Positions 10,628-19,400 of a stretch of 64,000 bases of DNA are shown here, in pieces. The notes under the pieces were generated by a model. The model was not told where the DNA came from. It saw only the letters and a program-made list of their open reading frames with translations, and ran no database searches. The stretch's first letter is position 1. Every line of letters begins with the position of its first letter. The translations under genes were made by a program, and so were the position numbers. The DNA comes from Bettongia penicillata ogilbyi (taxonomy: Eukaryota; Chordata; Mammalia; Diprotodontia; Potoroidae): contig JAJHZJ010000496.1 of assembly GCA_023548195.1 (NCBI GenBank), forward strand, positions 10,509,570 to 10,573,569, in the 5' to 3' direction.

Positions 10628-10938
10628 TCTCTGGCATGACTGTTCATACTTAGAATAAATAGGATATTGGATGTGTTAAGATCAGTGGATCGCTTGAGTT
10701 AAGGAATTCTGAATTACAATAAGTCTAAACTCCATTGGATGTCTTCACTAAACCTGAGACCAATACAGTGAATGAGGGTCACCAGACTGCCTAAGAAGAA
10801 TGAACCAGCCTCCATTTTGAAGGGAGCAAGTCAAGGCTTCTGTGGGGATCAACACTGGTCCCTGACTCTATGCTCCACTTCCAGTCTGGGCAAGAGAGGG
10901 AGACTTAGGCTCAAAAATAAAATGGAACAAAAAAAAAC
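10628..10938 (+). pseudogene. 7SL RNA (SRP RNA) retro-pseudogene
   Basis: Follows the SRP RNA order over almost its full length, about 290 nt. 'ggatcgcttgagt' (10687-10699) is identical to the 7SL Alu-domain motif. A central block near 10780 reads 'accagactgcctaag' against 7SL 'accaggttgcctaag'. The S-domain strands follow ('gtcaaggcttctgtggggat'), then the 3' Alu-domain strand 'cttccagtctgggcaa' near 10880. An A-rich tail (about 10910-10938) follows, as expected for an LINE-mobilised copy. Many substitutions (for example a scrambled 5' loop region) mean it is not a functional SRP RNA gene. Functional 7SL assembles with SRP proteins in the cytosol for co-translational targeting; this copy is a relic. 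Confidence 0.8.
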
Positions 10939-11170
10939 CCAACCCCTCTCATTTGTTTGTTTGTAGAATCTTGGCCCAAGGTACAAGGATGGATTCTGTG
11001 ACCTATGACACTGTACTTTAACAGACCCCATGCCAATGATTCACAAGTACAGGAAGCAAGACAATATAGTTTTTTGGGGAAATGTCTGTTTGTTTTAGTA
11101 AACTACAGGGTCAACATTAGTTAACAGTGTTATATAAAAGTTTTAAAAGACCTATAATATGAGGTTCCTG

Positions 11171-11278
11171 AACAGAAATATAGTAGCTTAAACAATTAGA
11201 TTATATAAAAATAAAGAAAAATTTAAAAAATATACTATTATTTTAGACTACTGAATAGAAATATAGTATCCTAAACAG
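11171..11278. repeat. Short direct repeat pair
   Basis: 'aacagaaatatagtagctta' (from 11171) recurs as 'aatagaaatatagtatccta' (from 11254), about 82 bp apart. It looks like a local duplication of unknown origin. Confidence 0.5.
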
Positions 11279-11299
11279 GGAGGTTATAACTCCCTGGAT

Positions 11300-11500
11300 T
11301 TTTCCCTGGTTAGACCATACTAGTGCACTGTGTTAATCTCGGACTGTCATGCTTTCAGAAGGATATTGACAAGCTAGAACCAGTTCAGAAGATGACCTGG
11401 ACATTGAGGGAGTTGGAAATTATAGCATACAAGGATTTGGTTGAAGAAAATAAAAATACTACAGAGAAGTAAAATGGTCCACTAGAGAAAGAAGGACTAG
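11300..11500 (+). mobile_element. CR1/L3 LINE fragment
   Basis: 'ctggttagaccatactagtg' then 'ggatattgacaagctagaac'. The latter translates to KDIDKLEPVQK, matching the CR1 reverse transcriptase C-terminal signature KDIDKLERVQ. Confidence 0.65.
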
Positions 11501-11515
11501 AAAGTGATAGAGTTA

Positions 11516-11945
11516 AGTGTGATATAGTGGAAAGAGCATTGACTTTGGAGCCAGAGATCCTTGTTTCAAATCCTGACTCTTATATGTATTGCCTGTGCAA
11601 TCTTGGGCAAGTCACTGAATAACAGTTTCCACTTCCATAACGTCTTAAGGTTTGCATGTTATCTCATCTGAGCCTCACAATAACACTGAGGAGGGAAGGG
11701 AGGGGTTATTTTTGCCCCCATTTTTACTAATGAGGAAACTGAAGCAAAGAAAAGTTAAGTGCCTTGCCTAGGGTCATATAGCTGGTAGTCTCTTAGATCG
11801 GATTTGAAATCAGATCTTCCTTGAATCCCAGTCTAGCACTCTGTATTCTACAACTGAACTACCCCGATTTAACCTTGAGTCTTATTTTCTTCCACTGAGA
11901 TGAGTTACACTAGATTTCTTAAGTCCTCTTCAGTTCTACTCTATG
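11516..11945 (+). repeat. MIR SINE split by another MIR
   Basis: The head and centre (11516-11625: 'ctttggagccagagatcctt', 'cttgggcaagtcactgaata') are separated from the tail (11870-11945: 'aagtcctcttcagttctact') by an antisense MIR. Confidence 0.7.
11626..11869 (-). repeat. MIR/THER1 SINE nested in a MIR
   Basis: 'cgtcttaaggtttgcatgtt', 'ctaatgaggaaactgaagca', 'ctagggtcatatagctggta', 'gatttgaaatcagatcttcc'. It divides a + strand MIR. Confidence 0.75.
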
Positions 11946-12064
11946 AAAAGGTCTAAGTTCAAATCCTGCTTAGATATTTATGAGCAAGGCCTTAACTTCT
12001 CTGATCCTCAGTTTCTTCAACCTCATTCCCTCCCTTCCCTCCCAGTTTTGTTGTGAGGAACCAA
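11946..12064 (+). repeat. Partial MIR SINE
   Basis: 'ctaagttcaaatcctgctta', 'cttctctgatcctcagtttc'. Truncated head; ends at the BovB element. Confidence 0.5.
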
Positions 12065-12065
12065 C

Positions 12066-13040
12066 GTAGTAGTTTGTTCAGTTATTTAGTGACCCTGAGG
12101 ACCACAGCACACCAAGCCCTTCTATCCTTTACTGCCTCTCAAAGTCTGTCCAAGTTCCTGTTTGTTGTTCCTATGATACCATCTATCCATCTCATCCTCT
12201 GCTGACCCCCTCCTTCCTTTTGCCTTCAATCTTTCCCAACATCAGGGTCTTTTCCAATGAGTCCCATCTTCTCATTAAGTGACCACAGTATTTAAACTTT
12301 TTCAGTATTTTACCTTTCAGTGAGTAGCCTGAATTAATGTCTTTAAGCATTGATTGATCTCCTCACATTCTCAAAAGTCTTCCCCAGCAGCGCAATTCAA
12401 AAGCATTGATTCTGCAGTGCTCAGTTTTCCCTTATAATTCAACTCTCACAGTCATGTATCATTCCTGGAAAAACCATAGCTTTAACTTTATGGAACTTGT
12501 CAGCAAGATGATATCTCTGCTTTTTAGTATGCTGTCCAGATTTCCATAGCTTTCCTTCCAAGAAACAATCATCTTTTCATTTCATGGCTGCAGTTGCTGT
12601 CTATAGTGATCTGTGAGCCCAAGAATATAAAATCTGACACTGCTTCCATTTCTTCTTCCTCTTATTTGCTAGGAAGTGATGGGACCAGTTGCCAAGCTTT
12701 AAGTTTGGTGGTGTTATTTTTTATGTTACCTTCAAGCTAGCTTTTATGCTCTCACATTCATCTTAATTCCTCTTCACTTTCTGCTATCAGAGTAGTATCA
12801 TCTACATATCTGAGGTTATTGATATTTCTCCCACTAACCTTAATTCTGGCTTTTGATTCATCCAGTCTGGCATTTAGCATGATGTTAGTACTGTCTATGG
12901 GGTTTTCTTGGCAAAGATACTAGACTGGTTTGCCATTTTTTTCTCCAGTGGATGACTTTTTGTCAGAACTCTCCACTATGACCTATGCATCTTGGGTAAC
13001 CCGACATGGCATAGTTCATAGTTTCATTGAGCCCCTCCAT
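12066..13040 (-). mobile_element. RTE-clade (BovB-like) LINE with large internal deletion
   Basis: Read on the minus strand, the 5' part (about 13040-12895) matches the BovB 5' region, including '(g)gtcatagtggagagttctg' and 'tggagaaaaaaatggcaaac'. At about 12890 the text jumps directly into the reverse transcriptase, ending the 5' block 'gaaaaccccatagacagta' and continuing '...gttagtgggagaaatatca'. That translates as INNLRYVDDTTLIAESEEE, so the catalytic YxDD is visible (12798-12809). It then runs to the BovB 3' end at about 12070, with 'atgagatggatagatggtat' and 'ccctgaggac' forms. Endonuclease and N-terminal RT, roughly 2 kb in a full BovB, are absent. Numerous stops are present, so the element is dead. 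Confidence 0.8.
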
Positions 13041-13179
13041 CATGACAAAGCAGTGATGGGGCGGGGTGGAAGGAGGGAATCCAACGTATGTAAAGCCTTG
13101 CAACACTAAATAGCAATCAGTTATTATTATGTAGATGATATTTCTGCTTTGCGTTGGACTAAGTAACCACCAATGAAAC

Positions 13180-13245
13180 AGGTATTCAAGCAAAGGCTGT
13201 CAGGGATGCAAAAAAGAGATCCTTATAATGGGTTGTAAGTTTAAT
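13180..13245 (+). mobile_element. CR1/L3 3' scrap
   Basis: 'attcaagcaaaggctgtcag' followed by 'gggatgcaaaaaagagatcc' matches the CR1/L3 3' UTR text. Short. Confidence 0.4.
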
Positions 13246-13249
13246 TGGA

Positions 13250-13395
13250 AGCAATTAGAACTATACGGGACCTCTTGGAGTTCCTAGTTTATGCAGTTTA
13301 TCTTGCAAATGAATCCACAGAATTTATGTGATATGCCCAAGGACACCTCTGAAGTTCAGAGACAGGGTTTCTGATTATCCACGACAGTCATGCTG
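13250..13395 (-). repeat. MIR-like SINE remnant
   Basis: 'agaactatacgggacctctt', 'cacagaatttatgtgatatg', 'cccaaggacacctctgaagt'. Diverged antisense SINE. Confidence 0.4.
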
Positions 13396-13864
13396 CTGCA
13401 TGACTTCTGAAATTTTTTTCAATTCTAAGAGCCTACGAATTTATGAGGTGCATATACTTAGGGATGTCATTCCTTGACTCACTGTTACAGCATTAGTTTT
13501 CTAAGCTAAAAAAAGGGGGGGGGCCGGGGCCAAGGGGGAGAAAACCCTAAAGGCTAGGCTTCCCTTCACACTAATCTGCTCCAAGGAAGCTGGTGAGATC
13601 CTGTCCATCCTTTTGGCAGCGCTTAAAAACAGGAGCCATCCCATATCACCTTGTGGTACTAAAAGAAAACATTTACTAACCACAGTCAAAGTCCCCCAAT
13701 TTAATCTTTCACTAATAGGCTCATGTGCCTCTCAAGTGAAGGACTAAAAGAACACATTACAGATCTACATTTTACAGATGAGGAAACTAATGAAACTGAC
13801 TCCCGGGGAGGTGATAAAGCCCAAGTTTATGTGATGCTTTGAAGTTTACAAAACACCTAAGTAG
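13396..13864. other. Gene-free stretch with a G-run
   Basis: Includes an A7G9 run beginning about 13508, followed by 'ccggggcc', and a scrap of antisense MIR at 13770-13800. No gene recognised. Confidence 0.4.
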
Positions 13865-14457
13865 ATCATAGGATCATAAATAGAGAGCTAGAAGGGACTT
13901 TAGAGGTCATCCAGTCCACTCTCTTCATTTTCTCCTGGCCCAGGGAAGGTCACAGTAGTGAACTCTGGTAGAAGAGTCAGGATGAAACTCCAGGTCTTGA
14001 TTCATAGTCTGGTGCTTTTTCTCCTCTCTAGAGAAGCTTGGGGGAGGGAGGATATTATGAATTATGAGATGATTAGATCATAGATCTAGAACTGGAAAAT
14101 ACTTTAGCAACCATTTGGTCCACACACATCAGCCCCTTATCATGTTACATATGAGGAAACTGAAGACCGGAATAGCTAACTATTTTGCCCAAAGTCCACA
14201 GAGGTAAAATCGGAGGCAATATTTGAACCCAGGATCTCTGACTCCAGAATCAGTATTTCTTCCACCTTACATTGATTTCCATCTTAGATTTAGAGCTGTA
14301 AGGCACCAACTTTCACATCTTACAGAGCAGGAAACAGATACCTTGGAAAACTTAAATGACTTGTCCAAACTTATGCAGATGTAGTAGAGCTACAAAAGGT
14401 CAATTTGAGTCCAGGCCTTTGGCTCTGGATCGAGTGTTCTTTCCATGATGCCAAGCT
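13865..14457 (-). repeat. Three consecutive MIR-like SINEs
   Basis: Three antisense copies follow each other (13865-14025, 14070-14272, 14285-14457). Each begins near 'gatcatag.tctagaactgg' or 'tagatttagagctgtaagg' and continues through a gaggaaactgaag-type core to a 'tttgaacccaggatctctga'-type head. They differ enough to be independent insertions rather than a tandem duplication. Confidence 0.65.
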
Positions 14458-14689
14458 GTAGTAAAGCGATTCCTCTAAGATCACTAGTCAGGAAAGGGGC
14501 AGAGGGGAGGAGCAAATTCTTCCACCCAACGAGGATAGAAAGAATGTGTAAAGGTTAATTATTGAGCCTCCTAACTTTAGACAGGACAGTATCTTAGACT
14601 AAAGTGGTTTTAAAAATCTAAGGCACACAGCAGGTTGTGGTTAGTATAGATGGTGAGTCTGAGTCATAGAGCTCACTCAGAGTTTTTAC

Positions 14690-14760
14690 TCAATCATCAA
14701 GTATTTACAAAATGCCTACTACCGTTGCCAGGTTCTGTGCTAAGCCCTGAGAATACAAAC
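14690..14760 (-). mobile_element. L2 LINE 3' end
   Basis: 'caatcatcaagtatttacaa', 'ggttctgtgctaagccctga'. Antisense L2 terminus. Confidence 0.65.
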
Positions 14761-15003
14761 AATAACAGTTAACATGTATATAGTGTCTTGATGTTTGCAA
14801 AGTCCTTTTACAAAATCTCTCATTCTATCCTCACAACAACCCTGAGAAATAGGTACTACTGTTATCCACAATTTACCATTAAGGAAACTGACTAAAATAT
14901 AGATTAACTGACTTGGCAGGTCATATAGCTAGAAGTATCTGAAGCAAGATTTGAACCTGGTTTTCCTGACTCTCAAGTCCAGTAAGCTATCCACTGATAT
15001 ACG
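14761..15003 (-). repeat. MIR/THER1 SINE
   Basis: 'taacatgtatatagtgtctt', 'ttgcaaagtccttttacaaa', 'cattaaggaaactgactaa', 'gatttgaacctggttttcct'. Near full length; it lies against the L2 end. Confidence 0.75.
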
Positions 15004-15364
15004 TATATATATCCACCTATGAAAATGAGATTCACCAGGATGCAATAAACTCCACAATCCTTTACAAAGACAACCCTAAAACTGTAAGAGAACCCAGTCA
15101 TATATACACCACCTAACCCTGCATACTCCTCTTGAACAAACTTTACTCTCTCAAACCTCTCTTGATAATTTGGGCTTTAGGTTGGTGGGTTGTTGCGCCA
15201 TTCTAATTCCCTGATCAGGGTCACTGAGTGCTACAATGTCTTTGTTGGGGATCATACCCTTTCCCAGACAGTGAAGTCCAGGTGGCTAGAGGCCAAGTTT
15301 GATAAAACTTTGTTTCCCTTAGCGCACAGAGCTGTGCAGCTGGAAATTAAAGTCCGTTGGGTTT

Positions 15365-15835
15365 TCAATCAGGGGAAAGGGGAAGGAGAGAAAAGAGAAA
15401 GAGACAGACAGAGGGTGTGAGGGGGAGAGCCAGGCAGACACAGAGAGAATGGGGAGAGAGGAAAACCCACTGAGAGAATGTGAAAGAGAGCAGACAGGAG
15501 AGAGGGAGAGAACGAGAGATACACAAAGAGAATATCAGAAAGAAGAGGGAGATAAACAGAAAAGGAGAGTGGCAGAGGGAGACACAGAGACAGAGAGAGG
15601 TAGAGGAGATAGGGGAAAACAGAGAACGAGCTCGAGAAGCTGAGAGGCAAAGAGAATGTGAGGCAGAAAGGGAAACATGAGCAGAGAGGGGCAGACACAG
15701 AGAGACAGACTGACAAAGGGAGACAGGGACACAGAAGCACAAAGACAAAGACCGAGAGGGAGACAGAAACAAATTCAGAGACAGAGACACGGCCACAGAG
15801 ACAAGACAGAGAGCAGAGAGCAGAAGGCAGCGGGG
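15365..15835 (+). repeat. GA-rich polypurine tract upstream of the CpG island
   Basis: About 470 bp of almost uninterrupted purine-rich sequence (GAGA, GACAGA, GAGGGAGA units) with scattered C and T. It is not a pure short tandem repeat. Long open frames on both strands here are artefacts of composition and should not be read as genes. Such tracts can adopt triplex (H-DNA) structure and often flank CpG-island promoters. Confidence 0.85.
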
Positions 15836-16083
15836 ACGCGGTGGAAGCGCGCGCGCAGGCGCAGTGAGACACCGCAGCTCCCTCCGCTCGCGGGCACCCT
15901 CCCCGCGCCCCTTCTCCTCTCCCCCCGCCCCCCCGCGCCCGGCGCCTCGGCTTCACTTCCGCCCCGCTGGGCCTGTGCTTCCGGGGCATGGCAGGCTCAG
16001 CCCCTGGGAGGCTGCTGGCTCGCTCGCTCTTCCCCTCCCGGAGCCCGCGGGGGGCGGGGGCGAGGAGCTCGTTGTTTGTTTAC

Positions 16084-16092
16084 ATGATGTGA
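16084..16092 (+). promoter_or_regulatory. Minimal upstream ORF (ATG-ATG-TGA), if transcribed
   Basis: Two consecutive ATG codons are followed at once by TGA. If transcription starts upstream of 16084 this is a near start-stop uORF, a type known to stall or absorb scanning ribosomes. If transcription starts downstream of the CCAAT box it is simply promoter DNA. Confidence 0.3.
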
Positions 16093-16119
16093 GCGGAAAA
16101 AGAGACCAATAAAGTTTAT

Positions 16120-16369
16120 TCTGGAGACAAAAGGGAAAAAAAAGCGGGGTGGGGGGGGAGCCGGAGGCCGAGGGAGAAGCCGGGGCGGGGGCGCCGCGAG
16201 AGAGACGCGGCGCGAGGGAGAGGCGCGCCCGGAGCGGAGCCGAGCGGGGAGCCGAGCGGGCCGGGCCGGGGCCGGGGCGCGGGGCAGCCAGCGGGCCTCG
16301 GGAGCCGGGCCCGATGCGGGCGGGCGGGCGGAGCCGCCGAGCCTGGAGCAGCCCGAGCCCGAGCGGAGC
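16120..16369 (+). other. Putative first exon of an unidentified host gene
   Basis: A GC-rich block ends in a consensus splice donor: 'gagcggagc' followed by GTGAGT at 16370. The start is set just downstream of the CCAAT box and is uncertain. One ATG (16314) opens a frame that stays open through the donor for 18 full codons (MRAGGRSRRAWSSPSPSG...), arginine- and serine-rich, with a weak Kozak context. It may be the true start or simply 5' UTR. No recognisable domain. No matching downstream exon was identified in the remaining 47 kb, so the next exon probably lies beyond the window. Confidence 0.6.
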
Positions 16370-17664
16370 GTGAGTAACGAGGGCTGCGGGACGGGACGGG
16401 CTGGGCTGGGCTGGGGCCGGAGCCCCGCGAGCCTGGAGGGGAGCGCAGCGGGTGACAGGGCCCGGGCGGGGGGGAGTGTCTGCGAGGGCCGCCCCCTCCC
16501 TCCCCTGGGGTCCTCCCCGCTCCTCTTGCCCCTCTGCTCCATGTTTTCGTCTCCCTTCCCTCTTCCCCCTCTTCTTCCTCGCCTCCTCCCTTCCCTTTTC
16601 CCTGTTTTTCCCTCCCTTCTCCTCTTCCTCCCAGGGCTCCCTGCTGTGTGCCCCTCACACACACCCACCCAGGCCTGGCCGCGGGGCTGGAGGGTCGTTT
16701 GGGGCCGAGGTGAAGGGCCTGCGAGTTAGTTCCTCCCCCCGGGCTGTGATGCTGGAAGGGTCCTCAGCCCCCTCCTCCCTCGGTGCTGTGTCATTTTCTC
16801 ACGGGGTGGGGGGGGTGCTCTTGGAGGGGGCAGTCAAATTGCCCAGCAAGCTGGTAATAGCAAAACTATCTCGTCTTCCCACTCCCCGGGGCTTTCTTTT
16901 CTTTAACCAAAACAGTAAATCTTCGTTCTGCTCGGAGAAACTCAGAGAAACATTGTCTCGTTCGGCATGCGTTTGGATACTTATTATCATGCCTGTGTCA
17001 TAGTGTAGCTCCAAAGTGACCGAGGCATAGGAAGGTTAAGTGGTGCCCTGTGCTGGCCTATGTAAAGGGTAAGCATTTAGGAAATGTGATTTGATCGTAG
17101 CCAAAGGATTGTCTTAGGATGACACTGATACTTAATGATAGAGGTAGGCACTAAGGTTTCCAGGCTTGTGAAACTGATTCTGTCTCTTTGGTTTCAAGAA
17201 TTTGGAACTGTTTGTGTAGTTCCGGTAAAAGGGGTGGGGTGGGGTGGGGTGGGTGGTTGGTTGAGAGGATGCTTTTTAAAGTTGCCTGGTCATTTTTTAA
17301 AAAAAATACATAAACTGCAATGATTAATTCTTTCAGCTGAGCCTTCCTCGTTCCAGCAATGTTTTTTTGTACATGCAGGAAATCAGTGTGAGGGGTGATG
17401 GCTGGAATACTATAGGTTCTATGAAAAAGAAACAAATCATTATTGATTCATTGTAACTCATACCAGTTGCTACATTTGAAGCAGCTAGGAGTGATAGTAG
17501 ACCACTTTCACTGCTTGGAGGTGCCATAAGATGTTTTATTTATTTGCTGGTTTCCAAGCCCTGGGTGTAAAGATTTAAAGAAATGTAGATAATCACTACT
17601 TTAAATAAGAAACCAAAAGCTGTTACATATTTGTTAGAGTGACTGACTATTGATCCATCGAGGA
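16370..17664 (+). other. Start of the presumed first intron
   Basis: Begins with the donor GTGAGT. GC-rich to about 16800, then ordinary composition. Repeat-poor apart from a GGGGT tandem (17231-17260) and a MIR-like scrap near 17020. Intronic regulatory sequence is plausible. Confidence 0.45.
17231..17260 (+). repeat. (GGGGT)n tandem, G-quadruplex prone
   Basis: Five G-runs of three to four on the + (presumed coding) strand within 30 bp, about 0.9 kb into the intron. Confidence 0.85.
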
Positions 17665-17740
17665 ATTTGGTCGGATCAACAAGCATTTATTAAGAGCCAA
17701 CTATGTGCAAGAGTGCTAAAGCTATAATGATTCATATTGT
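17665..17740 (-). mobile_element. L2 LINE 3' end
   Basis: 'aacaagcatttattaagagc', 'caagagtgctaaagctataa'. Confidence 0.6.
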
Positions 17741-17814
17741 GAAATTTGGGGAGTTTTTGATTAGGTGGAGCATTTTATGGGAGATTTCAGATTGGTGGGG
17801 TACTTCACATGTAT

Positions 17815-17880
17815 GTGTATGCTTACATATGTAAATATATATTTACACACATATATACACACATGCACATGCACAGTATG
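17815..17880. repeat. Degenerate TG/TA/CA microsatellite
   Basis: Mixed 'tatgtgtatgcttacatatg' and 'acacacatatatacacaca' units. Confidence 0.7.
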
Positions 17881-17894
17881 TGTGTAGGCAGTAT

Positions 17895-18397
17895 ATTAAT
17901 CAACAAACACTCTTTAAATATTTACTATGTACCAAAGACTGTCTTGGGGTAGTTAGACAGTGAGGTAGATAGAGTGCTGAACCTAGAGTCAGAAAGACTC
18001 ATCTTCATGAGTTCAAATCCCTCCTTAGACACTTACTAGCTGTGTGACCGTGGACAAATCATTTAATCCTGTTTGCCTCAGTTTCCTCATCTGTAAAATG
18101 AGCTGGAGAAGAAAATGGCAAACTGCTCCAGCATCTTTACCAAGAAAACTCCAAATAGGGTTGCAACTGAACAGCAACAAGGATTGTCTTAAGCCCTGAG
18201 AAAACAAAGTAAAAAGGCAAAACCGTTCCCTGCTCTCAGGGAGTTTACATTCTAATGAGGAGATAACATCTACCTAAATAGGCATGTATGGAACATATAC
18301 ATGGAAAGTAAAGGAGAAGGGTACTAACAACTGGAGGAACTGGGAAGGCCTATAAAAGTTGAACTAGATCATGAAGAAAAGCAGGGATTTGAGGATA
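17895..18397 (-). mobile_element. L2 LINE split by a MAR1 SINE
   Basis: Left part 'aaatatttactatgtaccaa'. Right part resumes at about 18182 with 'gccctgagaaaacaaagtaa' and 'tgctctcagggagtttacat', continuing into the L2 interior. Confidence 0.7.
17948..18181 (+). mobile_element. MAR1-type SINE inserted in L2
   Basis: Complete head-to-tail copy ('tagttagacagtgaggtaga', 'tgagttcaaatccctcctta', 'aaaatgagctggagaagaaa', 'gcaactgaacagcaacaagg'). Flanking copies 'gactgtctt' (17938-17946) and 'gattgtctt' (about 18182-18190) look like a target-site duplication. Confidence 0.85.
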
Positions 18398-18545
18398 TGT
18401 CAGTCAAGAAGCATTTATTGTGTCTCCAATGTGCCATGCATTGTGCTAGTCATTGGGGATCCAAAAAGAAAAGACAGGTCATACCCTGAAGAAGTTCATA
18501 TTCCATTAGGAGGTTACAGTAGGTTCACAAGTAAACACAAGGGGA
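18398..18545 (-). mobile_element. L2 LINE 3' end
   Basis: 'aagaagcatttattgtgtct', 'attgtgctagtcattgggga', 'accctgaagaagttcatatt'. Confidence 0.7.
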
Positions 18546-18549
18546 ATAC

Positions 18550-18720
18550 AAGGCTTAGTGTATAGAGAACTGACCTCAGAGCTAGAAAGACCTGGTTGCA
18601 AGGCCCATCTCTGACACATATTCATGGTATGACCTTGGACATGTCATTTCATTTCTCAGTACTCCAAGTAACTCACAAAGAATATAAACTGCACAAAATA
18701 TCTATCACTGTATCAATTAA
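18550..18720 (+). repeat. MIR-like SINE, second subtype
   Basis: 'gagctagaaagacctggttg', 'cctctgacacatattcatgg', 'gaccttggacatgtcatttc', then the distinctive 'ccaagtaactcacaaagaat' tail shared with SINEs at 26.8, 19.7 and 41.4 kb. Confidence 0.55.
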
Positions 18721-18724
18721 ATTA

Positions 18725-19400
18725 TAAGGCCAATCCCTGTTCTAATAAATAAATGGACAGTGATTAGGGAAAGGAGAGTTACCAGTAACAAATAGGGCAG
18801 GGATTTTTAAACTGTTTTTGTATCTTATAAACTGCACCTTTTGACAGTCTTCTGAAGTTCATCCCTTCTCAGGATAGTGTTTTTAAATGCATAACATAAA
18901 ATACATAGGAGACCAATCATATTAGAATACAGTTATCAAAATAAAAAAACAAATTCATAAATCCTTGCTTAAGAGCCCCTGAAGCAGGAGAATCAGGAAA
19001 GTCATCTTGAAGAAAAGGGCTCTTTCATTAGGTCTTGAATGGAATTAAAGGTTCTCAAAGATAGAGATGAGGAAGGGCAGCCTAAACATGAGGAAGAGCT
19101 TGAGCAAAGGTATGGAGGCAGGAAATGAAATGGGAACAGCAAACAGCCCACCCTCACTGCCTGCGCTGAGGGGTGTGTGGGGTGGGGAGGATGATGTGAA
19201 TAGAGAAATTAGAGGTGGGAAGTGGCTAAAATTTAGCAACTGATTGACTGTAAGGTGAGAGAGACTGTAGAGTCAAGGCTTACTCCTAGAAGGCTAGTGA
19301 TGCTCAGATTGAAATAGGAAAGTTGGGGGTAGAGATAACACACTCTGATTTGGGCATGTGGAGTTTGAGATGTCTGTAAGACACCAGAGGTCTTGTGAGA
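18725..19400 (-). mobile_element. L2 LINE interior with nested hAT-like element
   Basis: From 18982: 'tcttgaagaaaagggctctt', 'gcaaaggtatggaggcagg', 'gcaactgattgactgtaagg', 'tggagtttgagatgtctgta' follow the L2 antisense order. Confidence 0.6.
18798..18981. mobile_element. hAT-like non-autonomous DNA element
   Basis: About 184 bp with imperfect terminal inverted repeats: 'cagggatttttaaactg' at the left and the complement of 'gcttaagagcccctg' at the right. The interior has 'taaatgcataacataaaata' and 'catattagaatacagttatc', which resembles a known mammalian hAT-type repeat carrying 'ttaagaacccctg' ends. Flanking 8-mers aaataggg and aagcagga match at 5 of 8 positions, as expected for an old 8-bp duplication. 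Confidence 0.6.

Larger units (their letters stand above)
15836..16500 (+). promoter_or_regulatory. CpG-island promoter
   Basis: Very GC-rich with dense CpG in a window that is otherwise AT-rich and CpG-poor. Visible sites are an NRF1-like GC palindrome 'gcgcgcaggcgcag' (about 15850-15863), an ETS/GABPA site 'cacttccg' (15954-15961), a GC box 'gggggcggggg' (about 16050-16060), a forkhead-type 'tgtttac' (16077-16083) and a CCAAT box (16106-16110). No TATA box is placed convincingly. This layout is typical of a broadly expressed TATA-less mammalian gene transcribed on the + strand. The gene cannot be named from this segment. Confidence 0.85.

Noticed and set aside
15365..15989. Long open frames (up to 206 codons) on both strands
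   Set aside because: They lie in GA-rich or GC-rich low-complexity DNA, consist of repetitive Ser/Leu or Arg/Glu runs, and overlap each other on opposite strands; an effect of composition.
15997..16729. Overlapping open frames of 119-223 codons in the CpG island
   Set aside because: GC-rich DNA lacks stop codons. The frames are Pro/Arg/Gly-rich, antisense to the promoter, and carry no domain.
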